Shown here: piece after piece, positions 52,556-60,604 of the stretch
Layout: each line of letters begins with the position of its first letter
How positions within the stretch are numbered: the first letter of the stretch is position 1
From: CAZWRV01 sp964636325
GTDB taxonomy: Bacteria > Verrucomicrobiota > Lentisphaeria > Victivallales > GWF2-50-93
NCBI GenBank assembly: GCA_964636325.1
Contig: CAZWRV010000005.1
Coordinates: forward strand, 55,749-119,748
Reading direction: 5' to 3'
DNA: 64,000 nt
Translations under genes and position numbers: made by a program
The notes under the pieces: generated by a model
Told to the model about the DNA's origin: nothing
Databases searched by the model: none
Seen by the model: only the letters and a program-made list of their open reading frames with translations

Positions 52556-53959
52556 TCAGAAGTTCTCGACGAGCTCGCGGTGGAGGTTGATTATCGCCGC
52601 CTGGTAGTCCTTGCGCTCGATGATGAACTGCATGTTGACCTGGCGCATGCACTGGTCGAGGGCGAGGACGTTTATGCCGGCGTCGGACAGCGCCTTCGCG
52701 GCCTTGTAGAGGAAGCCCGGTATCTTCATGTTGCTCCCGATGACGGAGACTATTGCGACCTCCTTGGTGGTGATCTGGGCGCGTGGGAGGGCCTGCCTGA
52801 GCTTGTCGACGCAGGCCTGTATGGGCGAGCCTTTCTGCGGGACGTAGTGCGTGATGGTGTTGGCGTTGGTGTTCTTGGCGATGTAGCTGATGTTGAATTC
52901 GGCGAGGCACTTGAGGAGCGTGTAGTCGTATCCGACCTGGCCGACCATCTCGGAGTCGAAGACCTCTATGGCGACGAGGTCGTTCCTACCGCAGACCATC
53001 TCGACCCGTGGCTCGGGGGAGACGTAGTCTTCGCTGATGAGCGTGCCGGGATCGTCCGGGTCGAAGGTGTTCTTGACGCGGATCGGGATGTTCTTGATCT
53101 CCATCTCCTTGGAGGCCATCGGGTGTATCGCCTCCATGCCCATGTCCGAGAGCTGGTCGGCGATGTCGTAGTTGGTGCGGCCGATGGTCTTCACCTTGTC
53201 GACGCCGATGAGCTTGGGGTCGCCGGTGCTAAGGTGGAACTCCTTGTGGATGATGCCTTCGCGGGCGCCGGTGATGGCCGCGATCTTGCTGAACGTGATC
53301 TCGCTGTAGCCCCTGTCGAAGGTGGTCATGATGCCCTCGGCGCACTTGGTGTATCCGGTGGCGATCGGCAGCTCGCTGTCGAACTTCACGTTCTTGAACT
53401 CCGACCTGATGACCTCGTCGAAGGGCATCTGCTCGGACTCCTTCCATCCGGTTAGGTCGATGAAGACGGCGTTCACTCCGTTCTCCTGCAGGATGAGGAC
53501 GGAGTTGAATGCGCTGTGGGCCTCCCCGACGGCGCTGAGGAACTCCCTGGTCGCCGGGAGGTAGTCCTCGAGCTTGAAATGGCCGAAGGTGCGTATGCTC
53601 CTGAGGTCGTTGAGGCAGGACTTGATGCCGTCGATCCTCTCGTTGACGAAGTCGTCGGCCTTCCTGAGGTCGAGGCCGACGTTCCGGAACGTCGCGTTCA
53701 GCTCGATCATGCGCCTGCGCACCTGTTCGAGGGCCTGCTTCCAGGTCTTGTCACCCGCGGCGAACTTCGCATAGACTCCGGGCGTCCCCGTCTTCTTGTG
53801 CTCGAGCAGCATGTCCGTGATCCCGCCGTAGGCCGACACTACGAAGACGCGGTTGTAGAGCTCGGCGCCCTTCCGGCCGCCGATGATTATGTTCTTCATG
53901 ACCTCGTCGAACTTGGTCATCGAGGTTCCGCCTATCTTTTCAACAGTGTGCTTGCCCAT
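52556..53959 (-). CDS. Aspartate kinase (Ask_Ect-like N-terminus)
   Basis: 467 aa; phosphorylates aspartate, the entry to lysine, threonine and methionine synthesis. The nucleotide loop is HTVEKIGGTSM near residues 4-14, instead of the common V-x-K-F-G-G-T-S. This form is known from the ectoine-associated kinase type. Further kinase motifs are FVVSAYGGITDMLLEH, IATGYTKCAEGIMTTFDRGYSEITFSKIAA and KEFHLSTGDPKLIG. Two ACT-like domains occupy about 315-467 (VAIEVFDSEMVGQVGYDYTLL; VAIVSVIGSNMKIPGFLYKAAKAL), so feedback control is expected. Homoserine dehydrogenase lies 101 bases upstream on the same strand. No ectoine genes are present in the window. Confidence 0.9.
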   Translation of the reverse strand: MGKHTVEKIGGTSMTKFDEVMKNIIIGGRKGAELYNRVFVVSAYGGITDMLLEHKKTGTPGVYAKFAAGDKTWKQALEQVRRRMIELNATFRNVGLDLRKADDFVNERIDGIKSCLNDLRSIRTFGHFKLEDYLPATREFLSAVGEAHSAFNSVLILQENGVNAVFIDLTGWKESEQMPFDEVIRSEFKNVKFDSELPIATGYTKCAEGIMTTFDRGYSEITFSKIAAITGAREGIIHKEFHLSTGDPKLIGVDKVKTIGRTNYDIADQLSDMGMEAIHPMASKEMEIKNIPIRVKNTFDPDDPGTLISEDYVSPEPRVEMVCGRNDLVAIEVFDSEMVGQVGYDYTLLKCLAEFNISYIAKNTNANTITHYVPQKGSPIQACVDKLRQALPRAQITTKEVAIVSVIGSNMKIPGFLYKAAKALSDAGINVLALDQCMRQVNMQFIIERKDYQAAIINLHRELVENF

Positions 53960-54060
53960 CGTTCAACTCCTGTCCGGCACGGCCGGAGAAAATTCGAATC
54001 TGGAATCCGAAACCGGACTTGCGGGGCAAGCCCGGAACAAAAACTGCCGCATCCCCGGTT

Positions 54061-55353
54061 TCACAGGTCTTCGATCCTGAGGACGATGACCTTGTCCTTG
54101 ACGCAGTCGAGCCGGGAGATTTTGACGACGGCGTCCTTCATCGCCTTTTCGACCGCGAGATGGGTGACCATGAGCAGGGAGACGCTTTCGCCCTTCCTGC
54201 TCTCCGGCTGGATGATGCTTGAAATGCTTATATCCGCGGCTCCGAGGACGCCCGCGACGCTGGACATGACGCCGGGCCTGTCGACGACGGTCATCCTGAT
54301 GTAGTAGCGGCTGGCGACCTCGCCCATGGGGATGAGGTGCCTGAACTGGCGTCCGATCTGGAACGAGGGCACCCTGCGGTGCGAGCCGAACTTGAGGTTG
54401 AGGGCGACGTCCACCAGGTCGGCCACTACCGCGCTCGCGGTGGCGTCCCGGCCTGCGCCCTTGCCGTAGAACATCGTCTCGCCGACCGGCGCGCCCTTGA
54501 GCATTATGGCGTTGAAGGCGTCTGATACGTTGGCGAGCATGCACTCCCCTGGGATCAGGGTCGGATGGACGCGTATCTGCACGTCGTCGTCCTCCTGCTT
54601 GATCACGGCCAGGAGCTTGATCTTGTAGCCGAGTTCGCCCGCGTATTTTATGTCTTCAGGCGTGATTCCCCTGATGCCTTCCACGTGGATCGGATTGACT
54701 CCGAACCATTCGCCGTAGGCAAGCGAGGCGAGGATTGCGGCCTTGTGCGCGGTGTCGTGGCCGTCGACGTCGAGCGTGGGATTGGCCTCGGCGTATCCGA
54801 GCTTCTGAGCGCCCGCGAGCGCCGCCGCGAAAGATATGGAGTCCTTCTCCATCCTCGTGAGGATGTAGTTGCATGTCCCGTTGAGGATGCCGAGTATCTT
54901 TTCTATCCTGTTGCCGACCAGGCCTTCGCGGAGGATCTTGATGATCGGGATCCCCCCCGCCACGCTTGCCTCGTAGTAGACGTCGGCCTTGGACTTTTCC
55001 GCCGCGGAGAATATCTCGTCGCCGTGCTCCGCAAGGAGGGCCTTGTTGGCGGTTACGACCGGCTTGCCCTTGGCGAGGGCCGCGAGTATGAACTCCTTTG
55101 CGTGGGTCGTCCCGCCCACCAGTTCGACGACGACGTCTACCGATTCTATGAGCCTGGCGGTGTCGTGTGTGAGTATTTCCTTGGGAACGGCGACCGGCCT
55201 CGGCGTCTTCAGGTCGATGTCCGAAATCAGCTTCAGCACCGGCCTGACTCCGGTCCGGCGCGCGATGACCTCCGAGTTCTCAAGCAGGCACGCCGCGACG
55301 CCGCAGCCGACCGTCCCGAAACCTATTATACCGACTTTAACTTCACGGACCAT
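54061..55353 (-). CDS. hom: Homoserine dehydrogenase with C-terminal ACT domain
   Basis: 430 aa; reduces aspartate semialdehyde to homoserine for threonine and methionine. The Rossmann motif VGIIGFGTVGCGV is at residues 7-19. VVELVGGTTHAKEFI, VTANKALLAEHG, YYEASVAGGIPIIK and GILNGTCNYILTRM are family signatures, and the catalytic stretch AEANPTLDVDGHDTAHKAAILA contains the key Asp and Lys. Residues about 355-430 are an ACT domain (IRMTVVDRPGVMSSVAGVLG) expected to bind threonine. It precedes the aspartate kinase gene on the same strand, and the pair likely forms a small operon. No leader peptide or attenuator was found upstream. Confidence 0.95.
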   Translation of the reverse strand: MVREVKVGIIGFGTVGCGVAACLLENSEVIARRTGVRPVLKLISDIDLKTPRPVAVPKEILTHDTARLIESVDVVVELVGGTTHAKEFILAALAKGKPVVTANKALLAEHGDEIFSAAEKSKADVYYEASVAGGIPIIKILREGLVGNRIEKILGILNGTCNYILTRMEKDSISFAAALAGAQKLGYAEANPTLDVDGHDTAHKAAILASLAYGEWFGVNPIHVEGIRGITPEDIKYAGELGYKIKLLAVIKQEDDDVQIRVHPTLIPGECMLANVSDAFNAIMLKGAPVGETMFYGKGAGRDATASAVVADLVDVALNLKFGSHRRVPSFQIGRQFRHLIPMGEVASRYYIRMTVVDRPGVMSSVAGVLGAADISISSIIQPESRKGESVSLLMVTHLAVEKAMKDAVVKISRLDCVKDKVIVLRIEDL

Positions 55354-55477
55354 TTACAATTACCAAATTATCCATTACCAATGACGACAAGTTGCATCCG
55401 GAATTTGCCGTCGTCCACAAATTTATCCGGATTCCGGCATTATATCGAGACCTGCCGGCACCTCGCGAAACCTATCG

Positions 55478-55518
55478 GTATGAATTCAGCAAAAGGGCGT
55501 AGTTCACTGAATATTTAC
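55478..55518. repeat. 41-bp palindromic repeat, copy 3
   Basis: GTATGAATTCAGC ... AGTTCACTGAATATTTAC, core AAAAGGGCGTAGTT. Same length as the other three copies. Confidence 0.87.
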
Positions 55519-55651
55519 ACCTATCGTGACCTCCCGCGACCTGTCGGAGACCGGTCGGAATCAGGATTTTCGAGCGGCGGGTAATATAGCCTTGAAAGGC
55601 GCGCATGCCACTTGAAATTCACAAGTTTATAAATCAATCCGGAGTAGAACA

Positions 55652-55846
55652 TTTTCCAAGTTTTTTTAAGGGACTAGGTTTTTCCCTGCGGGGAAAATGC
55701 GCCCTTGCGGCGCGCAGGTAGCTTGCGCGCGCCGCGCGCAAAGGGCAAACTTTGCATACGAGTAATGCTGTGTTATGTTGCTTGCGCGCGGCGCGCGCAA
55801 ACTGCTTTTGGTAAAAACGTTTTCCAAGTCGCACCGTAAGGGACTA
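55652..55846. repeat. Direct repeats TTTTCCAAG...TAAGGGACTA flanking an 88-bp element
   Basis: TTTTCCAAG followed by AAGGGACTA occurs at 55652-55676 and 55820-55846, with 7 and 9 bases between the halves. The 88-bp GC-rich element lies between them, as an insertion with duplicated flanks would. Confidence 0.65.
55716..55803. repeat. 88-bp double-palindrome repeat, copy 1
   Basis: Two perfect palindromes, TTGCGCGCGCCGCGCGCAA and TTGCGCGCGGCGCGCGCAA, separated by about 38 bases (GGGCAAACTT.GCATACGAG.AATGCT). A second copy of the same length is at 62708-62795. Confidence 0.9.
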
Positions 55847-55912
55847 AATATGTAAATGCCTTATTATGAGAGTGTTAATTTATAAAGCATATTTTCAACT
55901 GCGGCAATTAGG
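55846..55912. repeat. 67-bp dispersed repeat, copy 2 (inverted)
   Basis: Complement of 42991-43057 with few differences. It ends 23 bases before the epimerase start codon and so lies in its leader or promoter region. Confidence 0.87.
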
Positions 55913-55935
55913 ATAAAATACGGAGAAATTGCGCC

Positions 55936-56679
55936 ATGCCCGCATATCGAATACTTGTGACCGGATCCTCGGGGGCTGTCGGAAAGCCCGTCTGCAAGGC
56001 CCTTCTCGCAGCGGGCCACCATGTCCGGGGACTGGACATAGCCAGGTCGGAGGAGCTCGCCGACTGCCATGTAGGCTCGGTGTCGGACATGGAGGCCGTA
56101 GACAAGGCCATGGAGACGATGGACACCCTGGTGCACCTTGGAGCCGAACCGAACGAGTGCGACTTCATGACACGGCTGCTTCCTGCCAACATCGTCGGCA
56201 CATACAACGTGATGGATTCCGCAAGGCGGCATAATCTCAGGCGCGTCGTCCTCGCGTCCTCGATGCAGGTGATGAACGGGCTCTGGAAGAAGGTCGAATA
56301 TCCGGTCAAGACCGAATACGGCACCGCTCCCACAAACCACTACGGAGTCACGAAGGTCTTCGCCGAGGCGCTCGGCCATATGTATTCGCGGAGCTTCAAA
56401 ATGTCCGTGATCGTCGCCCGGATCGCATGGCTGACTAGGAACGCCGGGGAAGCCAGGTCGATGCAAAAAAGCCCGTTCTCCATAGATTTTTTCCTGAGCC
56501 ATGACGATGCCGGCAGATTCTTCCTGAAGGCCGTCGAAGCCGAGAACATCGACTTCTGCATCCTCGTCGCCGCCTCGAAATGGAAGACAAGGCAGCTGTT
56601 CGATCTCGAGCCGGCGAAAAACCTGATAGGATACGAGCCGCAGGACCAGTTCCCCGAAGGCCTCCCGTTCAACGTATGA
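55936..56679 (+). CDS. NAD-dependent epimerase/dehydratase-like (extended SDR) protein
   Basis: 247 aa, cytoplasmic. The nucleotide loop is ILVTGSSGAVGKPV (TGSSGAVG at residues 9-16), followed by VHLGAEP, LASSMQVMNG, and the catalytic Y-G-V-T-K at 136-140. The C-terminal SIDFFLSHDDAGRFFLKAVEAE resembles uronate dehydrogenases and UDP-sugar epimerases. It is shorter than most epimerases (about 310 aa), closer to uronate dehydrogenase (about 265 aa), which would fit a genome rich in uronate-polysaccharide lyases; this is inference. GGAG lies 11 nt before the ATG. Its stop codon lies within a 41-bp repeat. Confidence 0.85.
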   Translation: MPAYRILVTGSSGAVGKPVCKALLAAGHHVRGLDIARSEELADCHVGSVSDMEAVDKAMETMDTLVHLGAEPNECDFMTRLLPANIVGTYNVMDSARRHNLRRVVLASSMQVMNGLWKKVEYPVKTEYGTAPTNHYGVTKVFAEALGHMYSRSFKMSVIVARIAWLTRNAGEARSMQKSPFSIDFFLSHDDAGRFFLKAVEAENIDFCILVAASKWKTRQLFDLEPAKNLIGYEPQDQFPEGLPFNV

Positions 56680-56714
56680 ATTCAGCCAAAGGGCCTAGTT
56701 TGCTGAATTCATAC
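56674..56714. repeat. 41-bp palindromic repeat, copy 4, overlapping the end of the epimerase gene
   Basis: GTATGAATTCAGC ... GCTGAATTCATAC, a nearly perfect palindrome. The first GTATGA supplies the last sense codon and the stop of the upstream gene, so it may double as a terminator. Confidence 0.88.
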
Positions 56715-56800
56715 CTGGCGTCCGCATCCTTATGAGACGATCAGTAACAAAATATCAGGCTGTTGCCGCCGCCTCATAACTAATAACTGACAACCACCCC

Positions 56801-57349
56801 CTATTGCCCCTTCGACTTCTTCTCAACATATTCAGGCTTCTTCACCAGCTCGTCCAGCTTCTCGAAGAGGTTTTTATATTCCTTGGCCGCCTTATCGGCG
56901 TCCTGAGGCTTTTTGTTCACTGTGGCAAGATAAGTTTCACGTCTCATGTTGGCCATTCCGTCAAGACAGACGGCGAGCTTCTTCAACCATATTTTCGACA
57001 GGGTGGATTGAGTCTCGATGAAAGGGTGGGTTATGTAGATCTTGATTTTGTTGCTGTAGCTTTGGATTTCTACGGATTCCAACGGCTCATTGCTTTTCTC
57101 CGCCTTGAGCTTCGCTAAAATCTCATTTATCGAGTTCAGAACTTCGGATTTGTCATAGAAGATTTCCTTTGCCGTCAATTTGTGCGGTTTGGGCTTGTCG
57201 ACAGACGCGACTTTCGTCGCCACGGTTCCTTGAGCGGCTTGCGACGGCTGCACATCGGTGGCCTGCTTCTTAGGGGCGTTGTCCGAATACAAGGCGTTCG
57301 AAAGGGCGAATGAACATAAAAGCAAAACGCAGGCAAGAACTTTATACAT
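56801..57349 (-). CDS. Small secreted hypothetical protein at the end of the pseudopilin operon
   Basis: 182 aa from ATG 57349, which has GAGGAG upstream. Signal peptide YKVLACVLLLCSFALSNAL. The mature part starts Ala/Gln/Lys-rich (34-60) and continues as a charged, helix-prone region (EVLNSINEILAKLKAEKSNEP; AAKEYKNLFEKLDELVKKPEYVEKKSKGQ). No known domain is recognised. It begins 10 bases after the stop of the large PilX/GspK-like gene, so it is co-expressed with the pilus or secretion components and may be a periplasmic helper. Confidence 0.8.
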   Translation of the reverse strand: MYKVLACVLLLCSFALSNALYSDNAPKKQATDVQPSQAAQGTVATKVASVDKPKPHKLTAKEIFYDKSEVLNSINEILAKLKAEKSNEPLESVEIQSYSNKIKIYITHPFIETQSTLSKIWLKKLAVCLDGMANMRRETYLATVNKKPQDADKAAKEYKNLFEKLDELVKKPEYVEKKSKGQ

Positions 57350-57359
57350 GGCGTTCTCC

Positions 57360-60300
57360 TCAGTCGTTAATATATTCGAATCGCAATATCTTGCACTTGT
57401 TGTTGTCGCTGGAATCGCGGAGTATGTCGACCTTGATCTTCTGCTCTGACAGGATTTCGTCGCCATACTGGTCGTATCTCCCCTGCTGGCAACTGATAAC
57501 CTCTGGATTCCCCGGCAATGTATCATTCATAAATTCATTGAAGTTGAGATATTTTGAGCCAGCTACCCCAGAATAATCTGAGTTTTTTCCATCTATATCG
57601 CAATTAGACTCAGTAACATTTCCTGTGGTATCACCATCAAGATCTAGATCTTTTCTAATCGTAATAGTAGCTGGACTGTTAGCGCCTATGTCTTTTATCC
57701 CTTGGGCAAGTATGATAATCGTAAAATAATCAGACTTAGACGCACTAGTAAGATTAATAAATTTTCCAATTAGTTCTTCTTTTTGTTTATCTGTATCCAT
57801 AGTAACGCCGGTCTTCAATCCATCATATAATGAACTTATATTAGCAACATTAGCCCTCGTGAAGAAATTAAGTCTCTCAGGGATAATCGGTCTCATGACA
57901 TCATCAATATTATCTGGATTTATAGGTGCACCTCCAGCCGCTGGATCTACATAGCCACAACCGAGATTTATATTTTTTATTAAGGCATAGAATATATCAT
58001 TCGGATATGTCACATTAAAACTCACTTTCATAGGAGATTCCACTAAACTAGTCATTTTTATCTGGTCGAGTATGTTTGCATCACCGCCATTGTGCGCGGC
58101 GGTGCCGTCGGAATATGCGTTCCCGCCGCCTGTAGTCGCCTCTTCAAGGTTGTATTCCTTAAGGTTCAATGTCTCCCACTTTGCGCCGCGGTGTATGGCT
58201 CCGAGCTCCCATGGCGACTGCATCGGGGCATTCCTGATGAAGGCGGTCGAGACATCCACTGGATCGGTTGCTGTTTCGGGATCCTTGCCGGAAGTTGACG
58301 GATCTAGCAGAGTCCCGTCTCTCTTCTTGTTCTTTGAATTAGGGGTTCCTCTGCCAGTATTCCCGTAATTTGCTTCGACTGTTGCCGTTGCCTGCTCCCA
58401 GTCGCCGTTGTTGAGGTTCTGCCGGGGATCCTCGACCTGATAAGAGAAGAACGCTTTTTCTGTCTTTGTTCCATTACCGCTCTGCTGGGCAAGAGAGGGC
58501 AGGACATCCGACCATTCCCCTGCGGCATCGGGCTTTGCGAAATCCGCAAAGTTCCCGTCGTATGACATGGACACTTTATTGATGCTGACCTTTAAATCCT
58601 TCAGCTCAGCCGGAACCGCCGCTGGAGAGGAGTAGGCATTAGGAACTGTGGGAACTGTGATGGAAAATGCTGCGCCAAGCTGAAAATTGTAGCCTCCGCC
58701 GGCAGGAGGTCCAACGGCAACGGCCGGCAAGGCGGCCAAGTTCTGAGATTCCGGATGCTCAGTGCCATCCGGCTCAACCCAGGTATACTGAAGTGTGCCT
58801 TCCACGACTGCTACGTCTGCATTTTGTGCCAAGGAGCCATAGCCTGCAAGGTCTATCCTTTCCACTCCAAGAAACATGGATATGGTATATTGATGTTTGA
58901 CATCTGTTCCACCGTCCATCACGTTGGTCGCACAGTCAACCTCGATTGCTATTTCATTGAGATATGGAGTCTTCTCATTGCCGGTATATGTTGGATCTGC
59001 CGGATTGTCGGTGGTAACGACTGGAGGATCCTCCGAGTCGCAATAGTCAATAAGGTTTGCGGCTATCTGTTTGCCCCTTGTTGCGCCGTCCGCGAATGTG
59101 GCCTTCTCCTTCCAATTCGCCAGCCATCTGATGACCAATCCATCATTGGCAACAGGGCTAGAAGACCACTGGATCGGATACCTTGCTGCGGTGTTTACTG
59201 CCAGAGAAAAATCTCCCATAATGGCTTTGACATCGTCATCATTATTACCTGCACCAGCACCATCCAAATTGTTCCAACTGGTTGCTCCTCCAACATATGT
59301 TGGAAGCTGAGTTAGAGGTGAAGGAGGAAGATTACTGGCCCTATTCCCTATGTTAAACCGATGATAAAGCTCATAGGGCAAATCTACAAGGCCAGCTTTT
59401 CCCCCAGATGAACTAATTGTACCATCACCATCAATGTCATTATGGTCAATCCAATACGCCTCGTGATCTTTCTTAGGATATTCAAAAAACCATTCTTTTA
59501 ATTTCATTTGTTTTGCATATTTTTGGGCTTCATTGGCAAGAGGTGGATTTTGTATGTTTAAATGTGATGCGTCAAACATTTTCACAAAATTAGGCCAATG
59601 TTCCCATGAATCTGGTGCTGGGCCTTGGAATGTGCCATTGGCATTTGTCCAGCCAAATTTTTGTATATCACCTGCACCACCAGTGACCCAAGTGTCCCAA
59701 GGAGGCGCATAAGGTTGAGGATTGCCGTTATTTGGATATGGATCTATTAAGGATCCGTCATGCAGTTTATTTTGATAATCGTATAAAGAATATATGTTTA
59801 TCTCGTTAACTTCTGCACCATATCGTGCCTCATCGTTGTCTGATTCATCTTTTCCACTTTTTACTAAAGCAGCAGGATCAATCCCATTAGTTTGAAAAAC
59901 AACAAACGCAGTTCGACCTATTATCTCAGGTTTAGTGTCGTTATCTATGTCCTGAAAAACATATTCCCAGTTAATCCCGTCTTCACCAAAAAGAGAATTA
60001 GCTCCAGTATTCCACCATTCGAAAACATTTGTTCCTAAATAATTGTACATTGACAACTTGTAAATCCAATCAGTATTTCCGAGGTTTTGGGTTGGAAATG
60101 GAGCAGGATGTGAATCGCTGTCGCAATGGCTATATAAAATAGCGTTGTCAGACGGGAAATATTCCATTCTTGCAAGGATCTTCTGGAGCGTGGATTCTGC
60201 GAGTATCCTAGCCTGTGCGCGGTTGGCGTTGTTCGTCGCGGCCTTCCTCTGCGTTATGGCCGTGGACGAGAATGCTATCGCAAGCACCAGCAGCAGCGAA

Positions 60301-60362
60301 AGTAGCCCCAGCGTGAAAAGAATGGCTATCCCCTTTTCGTTCTTTTTATGTTCAGAATTCAT
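57360..60362 (-). CDS. Very large PilX/GspK-like minor pseudopilin
   Basis: 1000 aa. The N-terminus is NEKG/IAILFTLGLLSLLLVLAI, with Gly at -1 and no Glu at +5, as in GspK and PilX, followed by the amphipathic helix TQRKAATNNANRAQARILAESTLQKIL. A perfect GGAGGTGAT ribosome site precedes the ATG. The rest (about 60-1000) is a long Asn/Asp/Pro/Gly-rich region with DNDTKPEI, DHNDIDGDGTISSSGG and LDLDGDTTGN, which look like dockerin- or EF-hand-type calcium loops. Usual GspK proteins are about 320 aa, so this is three times longer. Base composition changes along the gene: AT-rich at both thirds, GC-richer in the middle. It is the fourth gene of the minor-pseudopilin operon. Confidence 0.82.
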   Translation of the reverse strand: MNSEHKKNEKGIAILFTLGLLSLLLVLAIAFSSTAITQRKAATNNANRAQARILAESTLQKILARMEYFPSDNAILYSHCDSDSHPAPFPTQNLGNTDWIYKLSMYNYLGTNVFEWWNTGANSLFGEDGINWEYVFQDIDNDTKPEIIGRTAFVVFQTNGIDPAALVKSGKDESDNDEARYGAEVNEINIYSLYDYQNKLHDGSLIDPYPNNGNPQPYAPPWDTWVTGGAGDIQKFGWTNANGTFQGPAPDSWEHWPNFVKMFDASHLNIQNPPLANEAQKYAKQMKLKEWFFEYPKKDHEAYWIDHNDIDGDGTISSSGGKAGLVDLPYELYHRFNIGNRASNLPPSPLTQLPTYVGGATSWNNLDGAGAGNNDDDVKAIMGDFSLAVNTAARYPIQWSSSPVANDGLVIRWLANWKEKATFADGATRGKQIAANLIDYCDSEDPPVVTTDNPADPTYTGNEKTPYLNEIAIEVDCATNVMDGGTDVKHQYTISMFLGVERIDLAGYGSLAQNADVAVVEGTLQYTWVEPDGTEHPESQNLAALPAVAVGPPAGGGYNFQLGAAFSITVPTVPNAYSSPAAVPAELKDLKVSINKVSMSYDGNFADFAKPDAAGEWSDVLPSLAQQSGNGTKTEKAFFSYQVEDPRQNLNNGDWEQATATVEANYGNTGRGTPNSKNKKRDGTLLDPSTSGKDPETATDPVDVSTAFIRNAPMQSPWELGAIHRGAKWETLNLKEYNLEEATTGGGNAYSDGTAAHNGGDANILDQIKMTSLVESPMKVSFNVTYPNDIFYALIKNINLGCGYVDPAAGGAPINPDNIDDVMRPIIPERLNFFTRANVANISSLYDGLKTGVTMDTDKQKEELIGKFINLTSASKSDYFTIIILAQGIKDIGANSPATITIRKDLDLDGDTTGNVTESNCDIDGKNSDYSGVAGSKYLNFNEFMNDTLPGNPEVISCQQGRYDQYGDEILSEQKIKVDILRDSSDNNKCKILRFEYIND

Positions 60363-60405
60363 CGGGTATCACCTCCGCATTATTTATATGTTGAACGCCT
60401 TAAAG

Positions 60406-60455
60406 TCGAACATCTTAATAGCGATCTTCTTCGCTATCTTCATCGTTGTCTTTGT
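60406..60455. repeat. Dispersed repeat upstream of the PilX/GspK-like gene
   Basis: The complement reads ACAAAGACAACGATGAAGAT ... AAGATGTTCGA and resembles 11672-11710 and more weakly 23371-23417. It lies in the 242-base gap between two pseudopilin genes. Confidence 0.6.
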
Positions 60456-60604
60456 ACCGGATCTCTGTAATTGTATTCGTCGTCTTCCGCAGTCTTCAAC
60501 CGGCTCTTGATTTAATCAATTGGTATACGATTACGGCGACGACTGCGGGCTCCGATTAGAATTCCGCCCTCCATATTTTGCTCGCAGCAAAACTCTGGAG
60601 CCCG

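Larger units (their letters stand above)
55354..55935. other. Repeat-filled intergenic region between divergent hom and epimerase genes
   Basis: About 580 bases without a credible gene. It contains a 41-bp repeat, a pair of direct repeats around an 88-bp GC-rich double palindrome, and a 67-bp repeat, listed separately. Confidence 0.75.

Noticed and set aside
55354..55600. Threonine-type attenuator upstream of hom
   Set aside because: No short Thr/Ile-rich reading frame with a following terminator was found on the hom strand; the palindrome there belongs to the dispersed 41-bp family.
42991..55912. Composite transposon carrying recCBD-ask-hom
   Set aside because: Inverted repeats bracket the block, but there is no transposase and the genes are ordinary core functions with matching composition. 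The repeats are reported only as possible inversion sites.
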